Part shown: piece by piece, positions 24,519 through 32,413 of the stretch | How positions within the stretch are numbered: the stretch's first letter is position 1 | Layout of the letters: every line of letters starts with the position of its first letter | Source of the DNA: Muriiphilus sp048268845 | GTDB taxonomy: Bacteria; Pseudomonadota; Alphaproteobacteria; Rhodobacterales; Rhodobacteraceae | Assembly (NCBI GenBank): GCA_048268845.1 | Contig: JBLWUQ010000001.1 | Coordinates: 124,001 to 188,000, forward strand | DNA length: 64,000 nucleotides | Direction of reading: 5' to 3' | Translations under genes and position numbers: made by a program | Notes under the pieces: model-generated | The model's input: only the letters and a program-made list of their open reading frames with translations | What the model was told of the DNA's origin: nothing | Database searches by the model: none

Positions 24519-24863
24519 CTAGCCAGCATTGGCGTGACCGATCATCGCGGTTTCAGCCGAGTCATGGATCGTGAAGACCGTGTCCATCCGCGTCAGCCGG
24601 AACACCTTGGCGACCATCCTGGTCAGCCCGGCAAGCTCGACCCGGCGATCGGGCGCGGCCATCTTCATCACCGCGACCAGCGCGCCCAGCCCGGAACTGT
24701 CGAGAAATCCGACCTTCGACAGATCGAGAACGATCCGCTCCGGCGCGCCTTCGGTCAGCTCGCGCATCCTGTCCTTGAATCGAATCGCGACGGCGGCATC
24801 GATTCGCGTCTCTCTGACCAGGATCAGCCGGGTATTGCCGATATCCTCACGCGAAAGTTCCAT
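24519..24863 (-). CDS. STAS-domain anti-anti-sigma factor (SpoIIAA/RsbV-like)
   Basis: The 114-residue STAS protein has the switch motif KVGFLDSSGLGALVAVM; S56 or S57 is the predicted phosphorylation site. In this family the unphosphorylated form binds the RsbW-type kinase and frees its target. The kinase gene follows directly on the same strand. A GGAGA Shine-Dalgarno precedes the ATG. The divergent intergenic region with msrC holds a 6-bp inverted repeat. Confidence 0.9.
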   Translation of the reverse strand: MELSREDIGNTRLILVRETRIDAAVAIRFKDRMRELTEGAPERIVLDLSKVGFLDSSGLGALVAVMKMAAPDRRVELAGLTRMVAKVFRLTRMDTVFTIHDSAETAMIGHANAG

Positions 24864-24913
24864 TGCAATCTCCTTCGCCGCAACGTCGTTTCGACAGAGG
24901 CTAGACCCCGAAC

Positions 24914-24929
24914 CTTACCATTCGGTAAG
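24914..24929. promoter_or_regulatory. Inverted repeat between the STAS and msrC genes
   Basis: CTTACC (24914-24919) and GGTAAG (24924-24929) surround the four bases ATTC. The shape, a short TTACC..GGTAA dyad in a divergent promoter region, is similar to operators of TetR-type repressors. No regulator gene is adjacent. Confidence 0.4.
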
Positions 24930-24988
24930 CGGGGGGCGCGGAGATAGGGGAGATGCGGCATGAGCGACATTCTGACTGCGTGGCAGTG

Positions 24989-25435
24989 ATGGATTACGCC
25001 GAACTTGGCGGGCGAATCGCCGCGCTGTGCGAGGGCGAGACGGACGTGATCGCCCTGATGGCGACGATCGCCTGCGAGGTGCACCACTTCGACGAGCGGT
25101 TCGACTGGACCGGGTTCTACCGCGTGACCGGCCCGGAGCACCTCAAGATCGGGCCCTATCAGGGCGGGCATGGCTGCCTCGACATCCCGTTTTCGCGCGG
25201 TGTCTGCGGCGCGGCGGCGCGCACCGGCAAGGTGCAGCTGGTGCCGGATGTCGAGGCGTTTCCCGGACACATCGCCTGCTCGTCCTCGACCCGGTCGGAA
25301 CTGGTCCTGCCGGTTTGGGGCAAGTCCGGCGCGCTGATCGCGGTGTTCGACATCGACAGCAATCGGGTCGATGCGTTCACCGAGGAGGATGCCACACAAT
25401 TGGCCGCGATCCTCGCCGGGGTTTTCGGGCGATGA
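24989..25435 (+). CDS. msrC: Free methionine-(R)-sulfoxide reductase (GAF domain)
   Basis: The 148-residue GAF-domain enzyme matches fRMsr, which reduces free methionine-(R)-sulfoxide. All three family cysteines are present: C63 (GHGCLDIPF), C73 (RGVCGAAARTG) and C97 (FPGHIACSSSTRSE). The substrate-pocket WTGFYRV is also kept. The ATG at 24989 gives the family N-terminus; an in-frame ATG at 24953 would add 12 residues without similarity. The pseudouridine-synthase gene starts 13 bp later. Confidence 0.92.
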   Translation: MDYAELGGRIAALCEGETDVIALMATIACEVHHFDERFDWTGFYRVTGPEHLKIGPYQGGHGCLDIPFSRGVCGAAARTGKVQLVPDVEAFPGHIACSSSTRSELVLPVWGKSGALIAVFDIDSNRVDAFTEEDATQLAAILAGVFGR

Positions 25436-25448
25436 CAGGCTGCGCGGC

Positions 25449-26096
25449 ATGACCAGCGACTACGACCCGCCCGGCGACCCGCTGGAGATCATCCACCGTG
25501 ACCACGCGCTGCTGATCGTGAACAAGCCCGCAGGGTTGCTCAGCGTGCCGGGCAAGGGCGATCATCTGGCCGATTGCCTGCTGGCGCGGATCGAGGCGGC
25601 GTTTCCCGAGGCGCTGCTGGTGCATCGGCTCGACCGTGACACATCAGGCGTGATGGTCTTTGCCATGAGCCCGCAGGCCCAGCGCCATCTGGGCCAGCAG
25701 TTTGAGAAACGGCGGCTGAAAAAGGCTTATGTCGCAAGGGTTTCCGGCAGGATCGCCGAGAAGACCGGCAGCGTCGATCTACCGCTTATCGTCGATTGGC
25801 CGAACCGGCCGCTGCAGCATGTGAACCATGAGACCGGCAAGCCCGCTCTGACCGACTGGCGGGTGATGAAATACGAGGGCGACACCACGCGGGTGCGGCT
25901 GTTTCCGCATACCGGGCGCAGCCACCAGCTTCGCGTGCACATGAAGGAAATCGGCCACCCGATTCTGGGCGACCCGTTCTATGCCGAGGGTGCGGCGCGG
26001 GAGTTTCCGCGGATGATGCTGCACGCCGAAAGCCTGAAGCTGCGCCACCCGGATGGCGGCGAGTGGTTCACCTTCCGCGCGAAGGTGCCGTTCTGA
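25449..26096 (+). CDS. RluA-family pseudouridine synthase
   Basis: This 215-residue protein has the RluA core with the catalytic Asp at about residue 62 (LLVHRLDRDTSGVMVFA), preceded by LLIVNKPAGLLSVPGKG and followed by HTGRSHQLRVHMKEIGHPILGD. There is no S4 domain, so it is of the short RluA/TruC type that modifies 23S rRNA and/or tRNA uridines. The exact target position cannot be told. It follows msrC closely and is probably co-transcribed with it. Confidence 0.92.
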   Translation: MTSDYDPPGDPLEIIHRDHALLIVNKPAGLLSVPGKGDHLADCLLARIEAAFPEALLVHRLDRDTSGVMVFAMSPQAQRHLGQQFEKRRLKKAYVARVSGRIAEKTGSVDLPLIVDWPNRPLQHVNHETGKPALTDWRVMKYEGDTTRVRLFPHTGRSHQLRVHMKEIGHPILGDPFYAEGAAREFPRMMLHAESLKLRHPDGGEWFTFRAKVPF

Positions 26097-26099
26097 CGG

Positions 26100-26129
26100 C
26101 GTGCCGGCGGCTTGTGAACCGCCGGCACG
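26100..26129. terminator. Perfect 11-bp hairpin between convergent genes
   Basis: CGTGCCGGCGG (26100-26110) and CCGCCGGCACG (26119-26129) form a stem with an eight-base loop between the pseudouridine-synthase and aldehyde-dehydrogenase stop codons. No T-run follows on either strand, so it is a likely but atypical bidirectional terminator. Confidence 0.5.
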
Positions 26130-26135
26130 CTATGC

Positions 26136-27578
26136 TCAGGCGTCGCTGGCCCAGCCACCGATGGCCTTGACCTCGAGGAAGTCCTCGATGCCCCAGACCC
26201 CGGCTTCGCGGCCGTTGCCCGACTGCTTCATGCCGCCGAAGGGTGCGCCCGCGCTGCGTGACTTGCCGTTCATCTCGACCATGCCCGAACGCAGTTGCAG
26301 CGCCACCCGGTTGGCCTTCTTGCCATCCTGGGTCTGGACATAGTTGGTCAGGCCGTAAACCGTGTCATTGGCGATCTCGACCGCCTCTTCCTCGGTGTCG
26401 AACGGGATGATCGACAGCACCGGGCCGAAGATTTCCTCGCGCGCGATGGTCATGTCGTTGTTGACGTCGGCAAACACCGTGGGCTTGACGAAATAGCCCC
26501 GGTTCAGGCCATCAGGCCGCCCGGTGCCGCCCGCGACCAGCCGCGCGCCCTCGTCGATGCCCTTCTGGATCAGGCCCTGGATCTTGTTCCACTGCGCCTC
26601 GTTCACCACCGGGCCGATATGGCGGCCCTCATCATGGGCATTGCCCACGGCGATGGAGTTGGCAACCTCGGCGGCGGTCTCGACGGCGGCATCGTAGATC
26701 CCGCGCTGCACCAGCATCCGCGACGGCGCGTTGCAGGATTGGCCGGTGTTGTTCATCATGTGGGTGACGCCACGCTTGACGGCCTTGTCATCGGCATCGG
26801 CGAAGATGATGTTCGCGCCCTTGCCGCCAAGCTCCAGATGCACCCGCTTGAGCGTGTCGGCGGCGTTCTTCGAGATCGCGATACCGGCGCGGGACGAGCC
26901 GGTGAAGCTGACCATGTCGACGTCCTTGTGCCCCGACAGCGCGGTGCCGACGCCGAGGCCGTCGCCGTTCACCAGATTGAAGACGCCTTTCGGAAATCCT
27001 GCCTCATCCATGAATTCGGCAAACAGGATCGCGTCGAGCGGGCTTTCCTCGGACGGTTTCAGCACCATCGTGCAACCGGCGATGGCGGCGGCCACGACCT
27101 TCAGCGTGATCTGGTTCATCGGCCAGTTCCACGGCGTGATCAGCGCGGTGACGCCGACCGGCTCATACACGATCCGGTCATTGGGCGCGTGGTCGCCAAG
27201 CGGGCGGATGAACTGGAAGCCCTTGGCGGCGCGGATGAAGTTCTGGATGTGGAAGGTGCCGGCTCCGACCTGCTGGGTGCGGCTCCACTCGATCGGCGCG
27301 CCCATGGTGAGGGTCATCGCCTGCGCCAGCTCCTCGGAGCGTGCCAGATAGACCTCGAGCAGTTTCTCGACCAGCGCGATGCGCTCGGCAGGCGGGGTCG
27401 CCATCCAGGCCGGGAACGCGGCACGCGCGGCGGCTACGGCGGCATCGACATCGGCCTGACCGCCCAGCGAGATCACCGCCACCGCTTCTTCGGTAGAGGG
27501 GTCGATCACCTTGTGGTCGTTGGCTGCGGCAGGCGCCACCCAGGCACCGTCGATATAGAAGTCGCGTTTTTCGATCAT
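26136..27578 (-). CDS. NAD(P)-dependent aldehyde dehydrogenase
   Basis: The 480-residue enzyme has the complete ALDH set: the coenzyme motif MVSFTGSSRAGIAISKN, the general-base Glu in HLELGGKGANIIF, the nucleophile C282 (NNTGQSCNAPSRMLV), and the C-terminal FGGMKQSGNGREAG. It oxidises an aldehyde to the acid in the cytoplasm. The substrate cannot be read from sequence. It is divergent from the peroxiredoxin gene, with 176 bp between. Confidence 0.93.
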   Translation of the reverse strand: MIEKRDFYIDGAWVAPAAANDHKVIDPSTEEAVAVISLGGQADVDAAVAAARAAFPAWMATPPAERIALVEKLLEVYLARSEELAQAMTLTMGAPIEWSRTQQVGAGTFHIQNFIRAAKGFQFIRPLGDHAPNDRIVYEPVGVTALITPWNWPMNQITLKVVAAAIAGCTMVLKPSEESPLDAILFAEFMDEAGFPKGVFNLVNGDGLGVGTALSGHKDVDMVSFTGSSRAGIAISKNAADTLKRVHLELGGKGANIIFADADDKAVKRGVTHMMNNTGQSCNAPSRMLVQRGIYDAAVETAAEVANSIAVGNAHDEGRHIGPVVNEAQWNKIQGLIQKGIDEGARLVAGGTGRPDGLNRGYFVKPTVFADVNNDMTIAREEIFGPVLSIIPFDTEEEAVEIANDTVYGLTNYVQTQDGKKANRVALQLRSGMVEMNGKSRSAGAPFGGMKQSGNGREAGVWGIEDFLEVKAIGGWASDA

Positions 27579-27754
27579 GTCACACTCCTGTTCAGATTTG
27601 GCGCCACTCTGTCATTCCGCACCGGGCAGGACAAGGCAGGACGGCGGCCCGGCGCAGCGGTCGGAGTAGGGAGGATATTCTGACGCAGGGGGTGGAATTC
27701 GGCGATTTGGAACGTATCTAAAGAGGTATAGCAACACTTAGACAGGAGACCGAC

Positions 27755-28411
27755 ATGGGACTTCGCATCAACGATACCGTTCCCAATTTTCACGCCAAGA
27801 CCGACCACGGCGACATCCAATTTCATGATTTCATTGGCGACAGCTACACCGTGCTGTTTTCGCACCCCAAGGATTTCACCCCGGTATGCACCACCGAGTT
27901 CGGCGCCGTCGCGCAACTGGCCGACGAATGGGAGAAGCGCGGCGTCAAGGTGATCGGCCTGTCGGTCGATAGCGTCGACGAACATGTGAAATGGAAGAAG
28001 GACATCGAGAAATTCGCCGGCGCGAAAGCGTCCTTCCCGATCATCGCCGACGACGATCTGGCGGTGTCCAAGGCGCTCGACATGCTGCCGGCCGAGGCCT
28101 ATCTGCCCGACGGACGCACCGCAGCGGATTCGGCCAGCGTTCGGGTCGTTTTCATCTTCGGGCCGGACAAGAAGCTGCGGCTGTCGATGACCTACCCGAT
28201 GTCGGTGGGGCGCAACTTCGCCGAGGTTCTGCGCGCACTTGACGCCGTGATGAAGACCGACGGCGCGCCGATCGCGACGCCCGCCAACTGGGTGCCGGGC
28301 GAGGATGTCATCGTGGCGATGAGCCTGTCGACCGAACACGCGAAGGCGAAGTTCGGTGCGGTGGAAGAGACCTTCCCCTATCTGCGCACCGTGGCCGATC
28401 CGGCCGCCTGA
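27755..28411 (+). CDS. Peroxiredoxin, 1-Cys (Prx6) type
   Basis: This 218-residue thiol peroxidase has the peroxidatic cysteine C45 in SHPKDFTPVCTTEFGAVAQL, followed by GLSVDSVDEHVKWKKDI. The long C-terminal domain (TPANWVPGEDVIVAMSLST) is typical of the Prx6 group. No obvious resolving cysteine is present, so it probably works as a 1-Cys enzyme reduced by an outside thiol. It removes hydrogen peroxide and organic peroxides. It is monocistronic, closed by a strong terminator at 28431. An AGGAG Shine-Dalgarno precedes the ATG. Confidence 0.94.
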   Translation: MGLRINDTVPNFHAKTDHGDIQFHDFIGDSYTVLFSHPKDFTPVCTTEFGAVAQLADEWEKRGVKVIGLSVDSVDEHVKWKKDIEKFAGAKASFPIIADDDLAVSKALDMLPAEAYLPDGRTAADSASVRVVFIFGPDKKLRLSMTYPMSVGRNFAEVLRALDAVMKTDGAPIATPANWVPGEDVIVAMSLSTEHAKAKFGAVEETFPYLRTVADPAA

Positions 28412-28430
28412 CGTTCCGGCACCGCAAGAA

Positions 28431-28458
28431 AAAACCCCGCCCATTCGGGCGGGGTTTT
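28431..28458. terminator. Bidirectional terminator between the peroxiredoxin gene and petC
   Basis: AAAACCCCGCCC (28431-28442) and GGGCGGGGTTTT (28447-28458) form a perfect 12-bp stem with a four-base loop. The A and T ends give a U-tract in both directions, so it serves both convergent genes. Confidence 0.93.
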
Positions 28459-28485
28459 CATTTGCCTGAAGCGCGGCTTGGCAGA

Positions 28486-29292
28486 TTACAGCTTGGCTTG
28501 CTTGCCGCCGTGCTTGACCGGATACCAGAGCTTCTTGTTGGTGAGGTAGAGCAGCGCGCTCAAGAGCACCAGAAGCGTGACCGCGACAAAGCCCGCCTGC
28601 TTGCGCGCCATCATCTTCGGTTCCGCCGTCCACATCAGGAAGGCGGCAAGGTCCTCGGCCAGATTCTGGGCGTCGTTCGGATGCCCGTCATCATAGTCGA
28701 TCAGCCCGTCGTCAAGCTGCGGCGCCATCGAGACCCAGCCGCCATCGAACGCGGTGTTCTCATAGAGATATTGGCCCGCGACCTCTTCTTCCTCGCCGGT
28801 GAAGCCCATCAGGAAGCTGGTGATGTATTCCGCACCGCCAATCCCCCGGAACAGCTGGTTGAGGCCGGTGCCATAGGGGCCGTGAAAGCCAGCACGGGCC
28901 TTGGCCATCAGGCTGAGGTCCGGCCCCATGCCCTCGCCGGTGACGGCGGGGAAGTTGTCGGCCGGTGTTGCCGGACGCCAGTCATCGAGCTCCGCGTCAA
29001 AGACCTCGAAGTTCTCGGCGGCAAAGGCGCGCACTTCGTCCTCGGTGTAGCCGGGACCGCCCGGATCAGCCAGCGTGCGCAGGGGCACGTATTGCAGCCC
29101 GTGGCACGCGCGGCAGACCTCGACATAGACCTTGAGGCCACGCTGAAGCTGCGCCTGATCATACTTGCCGAACGGGCCTTCGAACGAGAACGCGACATCT
29201 TCGATATGCGGCGCGCCGTCACCGGCGGCATTCGCGCCGCCGGCCATCAGCGCCAGCGCGGCGATCGCGGTGAGGGTGAGTTTCCTGATCAT
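28486..29292 (-). CDS. petC: Cytochrome c1 of the bc1 complex
   Basis: The 268-residue protein has a cleavable signal peptide (MIRKLTLTAIAALALMAGGANA), the haem c site C60-x-x-C63-H64 (EVCRACHGLQYVPLRTLADP), and a C-terminal membrane anchor (FVAVTLLVLLSALLYL) that keeps the haem domain in the periplasm. It passes electrons from the Rieske protein to cytochrome c. The ATG at 29292 is chosen because it begins the signal peptide; the open frame extends further upstream into petB. It is the last gene of petABC. Confidence 0.96.
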   Translation of the reverse strand: MIRKLTLTAIAALALMAGGANAAGDGAPHIEDVAFSFEGPFGKYDQAQLQRGLKVYVEVCRACHGLQYVPLRTLADPGGPGYTEDEVRAFAAENFEVFDAELDDWRPATPADNFPAVTGEGMGPDLSLMAKARAGFHGPYGTGLNQLFRGIGGAEYITSFLMGFTGEEEEVAGQYLYENTAFDGGWVSMAPQLDDGLIDYDDGHPNDAQNLAEDLAAFLMWTAEPKMMARKQAGFVAVTLLVLLSALLYLTNKKLWYPVKHGGKQAKL

Positions 29293-29311
29293 TGTTCTAC
29301 GATCCTTTCTC

Positions 29312-30637
29312 TCACTCAGCCGCCGAGCCGGTGGCTTCGGGGTAGTGGGCGTTGAAGTCATCTTCGATGGTCTTCGGCGGCGTCTTCGGCTTCTCCATGA
29401 TCCCCAGCAGCGGCAGGATGACCAGGAAGTAGGCGAACCAGTAGGTGGCGCCGATCAGCGAGATCCAGTCGTGCGGGAAGTTGGTGTCACGCGCGCCGAC
29501 CCAGGTCAGAACGATGAAGTCGATCACCAACAGCCGGAACCACCACTTGAACATCGGCCGGTTCTGCCCCGAACGCACTTTCGACGTGTCGAGCCAGGGC
29601 GTGAAGATCATCACCAGAATCGCACCGAACATCGCCAGCACACCGAAGAACTTGGCGTCGATGATGCCACCGGTGATGAAGCTGGCGACCTGCACCGCCC
29701 AGACGTCGGCGGTAAAGGCGCGCAGGATCGCGTAGAACGGCAGGTAGTACCATTCCGGCACGATATGCGCGGGCGTCACCAGCGGGTTTGCCTCGATGTA
29801 GTTGTCCGGGTGGCCGAGGAAGTTCGGCATGAAGCCGACCACCGCGAAGAACACCAGAAGAACCACGGCCAGCGCGAACAGGTCCTTGATCACGAAATAG
29901 GGCCAGAACGGCAGCGTGTCCTTCTTCGCCTCTTCCTTCGAGCCACGCCGCACCTCGACCCCGGTCGGGTTCGAGTTGCCAGTGGTGTGGAACGCCCAGA
30001 TATGCACCGCGACCAGCGCAGCGATCACGAAGGGCAGAAGGTAGTGCAGCGAGAAGAAGCGGTTCAGCGTGGCGTTGTCCACCGCCGGGCCGCCCAGCAG
30101 CCAGGTCTGGATCGCGTCGCCGATGAACGGGATCGCGCCGAACAGGCCGGTGATCACGGTCGCGCCCCAGAACGACATCTGCCCCCAGGGCAGCACGTAG
30201 CCGAGGAAACCGGTCGCCATCATCGCGAGGTAGATCAGCATCCCGATGATCCAGGTCACTTCACGCGGCGCCTTGTAGGAGCCGTAGAACAGACCGCGGA
30301 ACATGTGGATGTAGACCGCCAGGAAGAACAGCGATGCGCCGTTGGTGTGAACATAGCGCAGCATGTGCCCGCCGTTCACGTTGCGCATGATGTGCTCGAT
30401 CGAGGCGAAGGCCAGGTCGACATGCGGCGTGTAGTGCATCACCAGCACGATGCCGGTCACGATCTGCAACACCAGCGTGAAGGCCAGAACGATGCCCCAG
30501 ATCCACCACCAGTTCAGGTTCTTGGGCGTGGGGATCATGATCGTGCCATAAGCGAGCGCCACGATCGGCAGCCGCTCGTGAAGCCATTTTTCGAACCGCG
30601 TACCCGGTTCGTAGTGGTCGTGGGGAATTCCCGACAT
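29312..30637 (-). CDS. petB: Cytochrome b of the bc1 complex
   Basis: This 441-residue integral membrane protein carries both b haems and the Qo and Qi quinone sites. Landmarks are YTPHVDLAFASIEHIMRNVN and HTNGASLFFLAVYIHMFRGL (haem-ligand His residues), and the Qo-site motif PEWYYLPFYAILRAF. It is the long bacterial form with eight transmembrane helices. The start at 30637 has a strong GGGAGGA Shine-Dalgarno. It sits 11 bp after petA and 19 bp before petC. Confidence 0.97.
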   Translation of the reverse strand: MSGIPHDHYEPGTRFEKWLHERLPIVALAYGTIMIPTPKNLNWWWIWGIVLAFTLVLQIVTGIVLVMHYTPHVDLAFASIEHIMRNVNGGHMLRYVHTNGASLFFLAVYIHMFRGLFYGSYKAPREVTWIIGMLIYLAMMATGFLGYVLPWGQMSFWGATVITGLFGAIPFIGDAIQTWLLGGPAVDNATLNRFFSLHYLLPFVIAALVAVHIWAFHTTGNSNPTGVEVRRGSKEEAKKDTLPFWPYFVIKDLFALAVVLLVFFAVVGFMPNFLGHPDNYIEANPLVTPAHIVPEWYYLPFYAILRAFTADVWAVQVASFITGGIIDAKFFGVLAMFGAILVMIFTPWLDTSKVRSGQNRPMFKWWFRLLVIDFIVLTWVGARDTNFPHDWISLIGATYWFAYFLVILPLLGIMEKPKTPPKTIEDDFNAHYPEATGSAAE

Positions 30638-30648
30638 GTCCGTCCTCC

Positions 30649-31212
30649 CTAGCCCAGCTTGATCGTGGTTTCGTCGAGGAATTCGGCGACCGGAACCGGA
30701 AGGTTCTCCGGTGCCGGGCCTCGGCGAATACGGCCGGACGCATCGTAATGCGAGCCGTGGCAGGGGCAATACCAGCCGTCATAGTCGCCCGCGCCGTTGC
30801 CCAGCGGCACGCATCCGAGGTGGGTGCAGACGCCGATCATCACCAGCCACTTGCCGTCTGCGTCCATCGCCCGGTTGGCGTCGGAGGCATCGGCGGTGTC
30901 GTCGATATTGGCGTTGCGCGCCTTGTCGTCGGGCAGGTTCGCGTCGTCGTCCGCGCGCGCCTCGGCGATCTCCTCGTCGGTCCGGTGGCGGATGAAGACC
31001 GGCTTGCCCAGCCATTTCACCGTCAACTGGCTGCCTTCCCCGACTTCCGAAATATCAACCCGGATCGAGCTGAGCGCCTTCACGTCCGCCGAGGGGTTCA
31101 TCTGATCGACAAGCGGCCAGACGGCGGCGCCTGTCGCCACGACGGCGGTGCCGGCCGTGGCGTAATAGAGGAAATCCCGGCGGGTCCCTTCGTGGTCGTC
31201 TGCATGTGACAC
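30649..31212 (-). CDS. petA: Rieske iron-sulfur subunit of the bc1 complex
   Basis: The 187-residue protein binds a 2Fe-2S cluster through C129-T-H131-L-G-C134 and C149-P-C151-H152-G-S-H. An uncleaved twin-arginine anchor lies at the N-terminus (EGTRRDFLYYATAGTAVVATG). Translation most likely begins at the GTG at 31212, preceded by GGGAGAA; an upstream in-frame Met would give an unusual 15-residue extension. A loop rich in Asp and Ala (residues about 85-118) is longer than in mitochondrial Rieske proteins, as is usual in Rhodobacter. It is the first gene of petABC. Confidence 0.96.
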   Translation of the reverse strand: MSHADDHEGTRRDFLYYATAGTAVVATGAAVWPLVDQMNPSADVKALSSIRVDISEVGEGSQLTVKWLGKPVFIRHRTDEEIAEARADDDANLPDDKARNANIDDTADASDANRAMDADGKWLVMIGVCTHLGCVPLGNGAGDYDGWYCPCHGSHYDASGRIRRGPAPENLPVPVAEFLDETTIKLG

Positions 31213-31426
31213 GAGAGCTTCTCCCTTCCTGAGCCGCCGACGCGGCCAACACGACATGCGGCCACGAATGCCCGCAGCCCATTGCGCGGCTGTTTAGCGC
31301 GCTGAAATCCAACCGTCCAGCGGACAATCGCGCGCAGGGGGAGTGAAGGCTGCGACGTGGCAGCGCGGTAACTCTCTGAAAATCCGGATTCGTTCCCGAT
31401 TCGCATCGGACTTGGGCGGGTGCGCC

Positions 31427-32032
31427 TCAGGCCGGCATCGTCGCCTTCATGCTGTCGCGCTGGGAAAAGACCGCGAACCAGTCATCGAGCGAATCCCGGC
31501 CCTTGCGCCATTCACGCGCGTCGTGGCGGAAGTCGAGATAGCCCAGCGCGCAGCCGACCGAGATCTGTCCGGCGTCGAGCGGCCCGGCAAGGTGGCTCAT
31601 CCAGCGTTCGTTGAGCGTGTCGAGCGCGTTCTCGACCTTGCCCCATTGCGCCTCGATCCAGCCCTTGTCCTGCGTGTTCTCGGGCCGGCATTTGCCCTCG
31701 TAGACGATCAGCGTGGCGGCATCCATGATCGCGTCGCCGGTCGCCTCGAGCGTCAGCGTCTCCCAGATATGCCGCTCGGGATAGAGCCTGCCGCCAGCGC
31801 GGGCATCCAGAAACCGGGTAATCACCCGGCTGTCGTAGAGCGTGCAGCCGTCCGGGCGCACCAGCGCCGGGATCTTGCGGGTCGGATGGGCGGCGGCCAG
31901 TTCCGGCGCGGGCTGCGTCGGCGAGGTGGCGACGGCGACAAGCTCGACCTCATCGGTCTGCTTGGTTTCGTGCAGGACCACCCTGACCTTGCGCACATAG
32001 GGCGAGGCCGGCGAATGCATCAGCTGAAACAT
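31427..32032 (-). CDS. Glutathione S-transferase family protein
   Basis: The 201-residue protein has a GST N-domain (MFQLMHSPASPYVRKVRVVL, with the SPYVRK site that often carries the glutathione-activating Ser, and TRKIPALVRPDGCTLYDSRV) and a helical C-domain ending in the DWFAVFSQRDSM wording common to this group. The ATG at 32032 has an AGGAGGG Shine-Dalgarno. The small unknown gene upstream ends two bases before this start, so they are likely co-transcribed. The substrate is unknown. Confidence 0.87.
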   Translation of the reverse strand: MFQLMHSPASPYVRKVRVVLHETKQTDEVELVAVATSPTQPAPELAAAHPTRKIPALVRPDGCTLYDSRVITRFLDARAGGRLYPERHIWETLTLEATGDAIMDAATLIVYEGKCRPENTQDKGWIEAQWGKVENALDTLNERWMSHLAGPLDAGQISVGCALGYLDFRHDAREWRKGRDSLDDWFAVFSQRDSMKATMPA

Positions 32033-32034
32033 CG

Positions 32035-32313
32035 TCAGACCCTCCTGAACCGAACCCGGCCCAGCGCCGTGGCGTCGATCTCGAAACCGGGACCGGAGGC
32101 GCCGAAGCGGATCACCCGGCGCATCCGTCCGGTGGCGTTCACCTGCTCCGGTTCGCGCCGCGCGGTCAGTCCCTCGGGCGTATCGTCGAACGAATCCTCG
32201 GCGCGCTGATCGCGCCGCCCCCGCTCGATCCGGCGGGCAATCGTGTATGTCGCCAGCGCCACTGTGCCATAGCGCAGGGACAGGGCAACGATCGGGGCAA
32301 GCGGAAGCGGCAT
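32035..32313 (-). CDS. Small protein of unknown function with one N-terminal hydrophobic segment
   Basis: I do not recognise this 92-residue protein. It starts MPLPLAPIVALSLRYGTVAL, a hydrophobic stretch long enough for one membrane segment or an uncleaved anchor. A strongly charged middle (IERGRRDQRAEDSFDDTPEG) and a basic C-terminus ending RVRFRRV follow. The reading frame is supported by a GGAGGATC Shine-Dalgarno at the right distance from the ATG at 32313 and by tight packing before the GST gene. It could be a small inner-membrane-associated protein. Confidence 0.65.
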   Translation of the reverse strand: MPLPLAPIVALSLRYGTVALATYTIARRIERGRRDQRAEDSFDDTPEGLTARREPEQVNATGRMRRVIRFGASGPGFEIDATALGRVRFRRV

Positions 32314-32413
32314 GTGATCCTCCATTACATTGCGGAATGTAGGAAGCCCGGAACCTCCTGTCCATCCTGCAGCGCGGATTGTCGTTTGGCGCGCGCCCGG
32401 TTGCCTATGCCGT

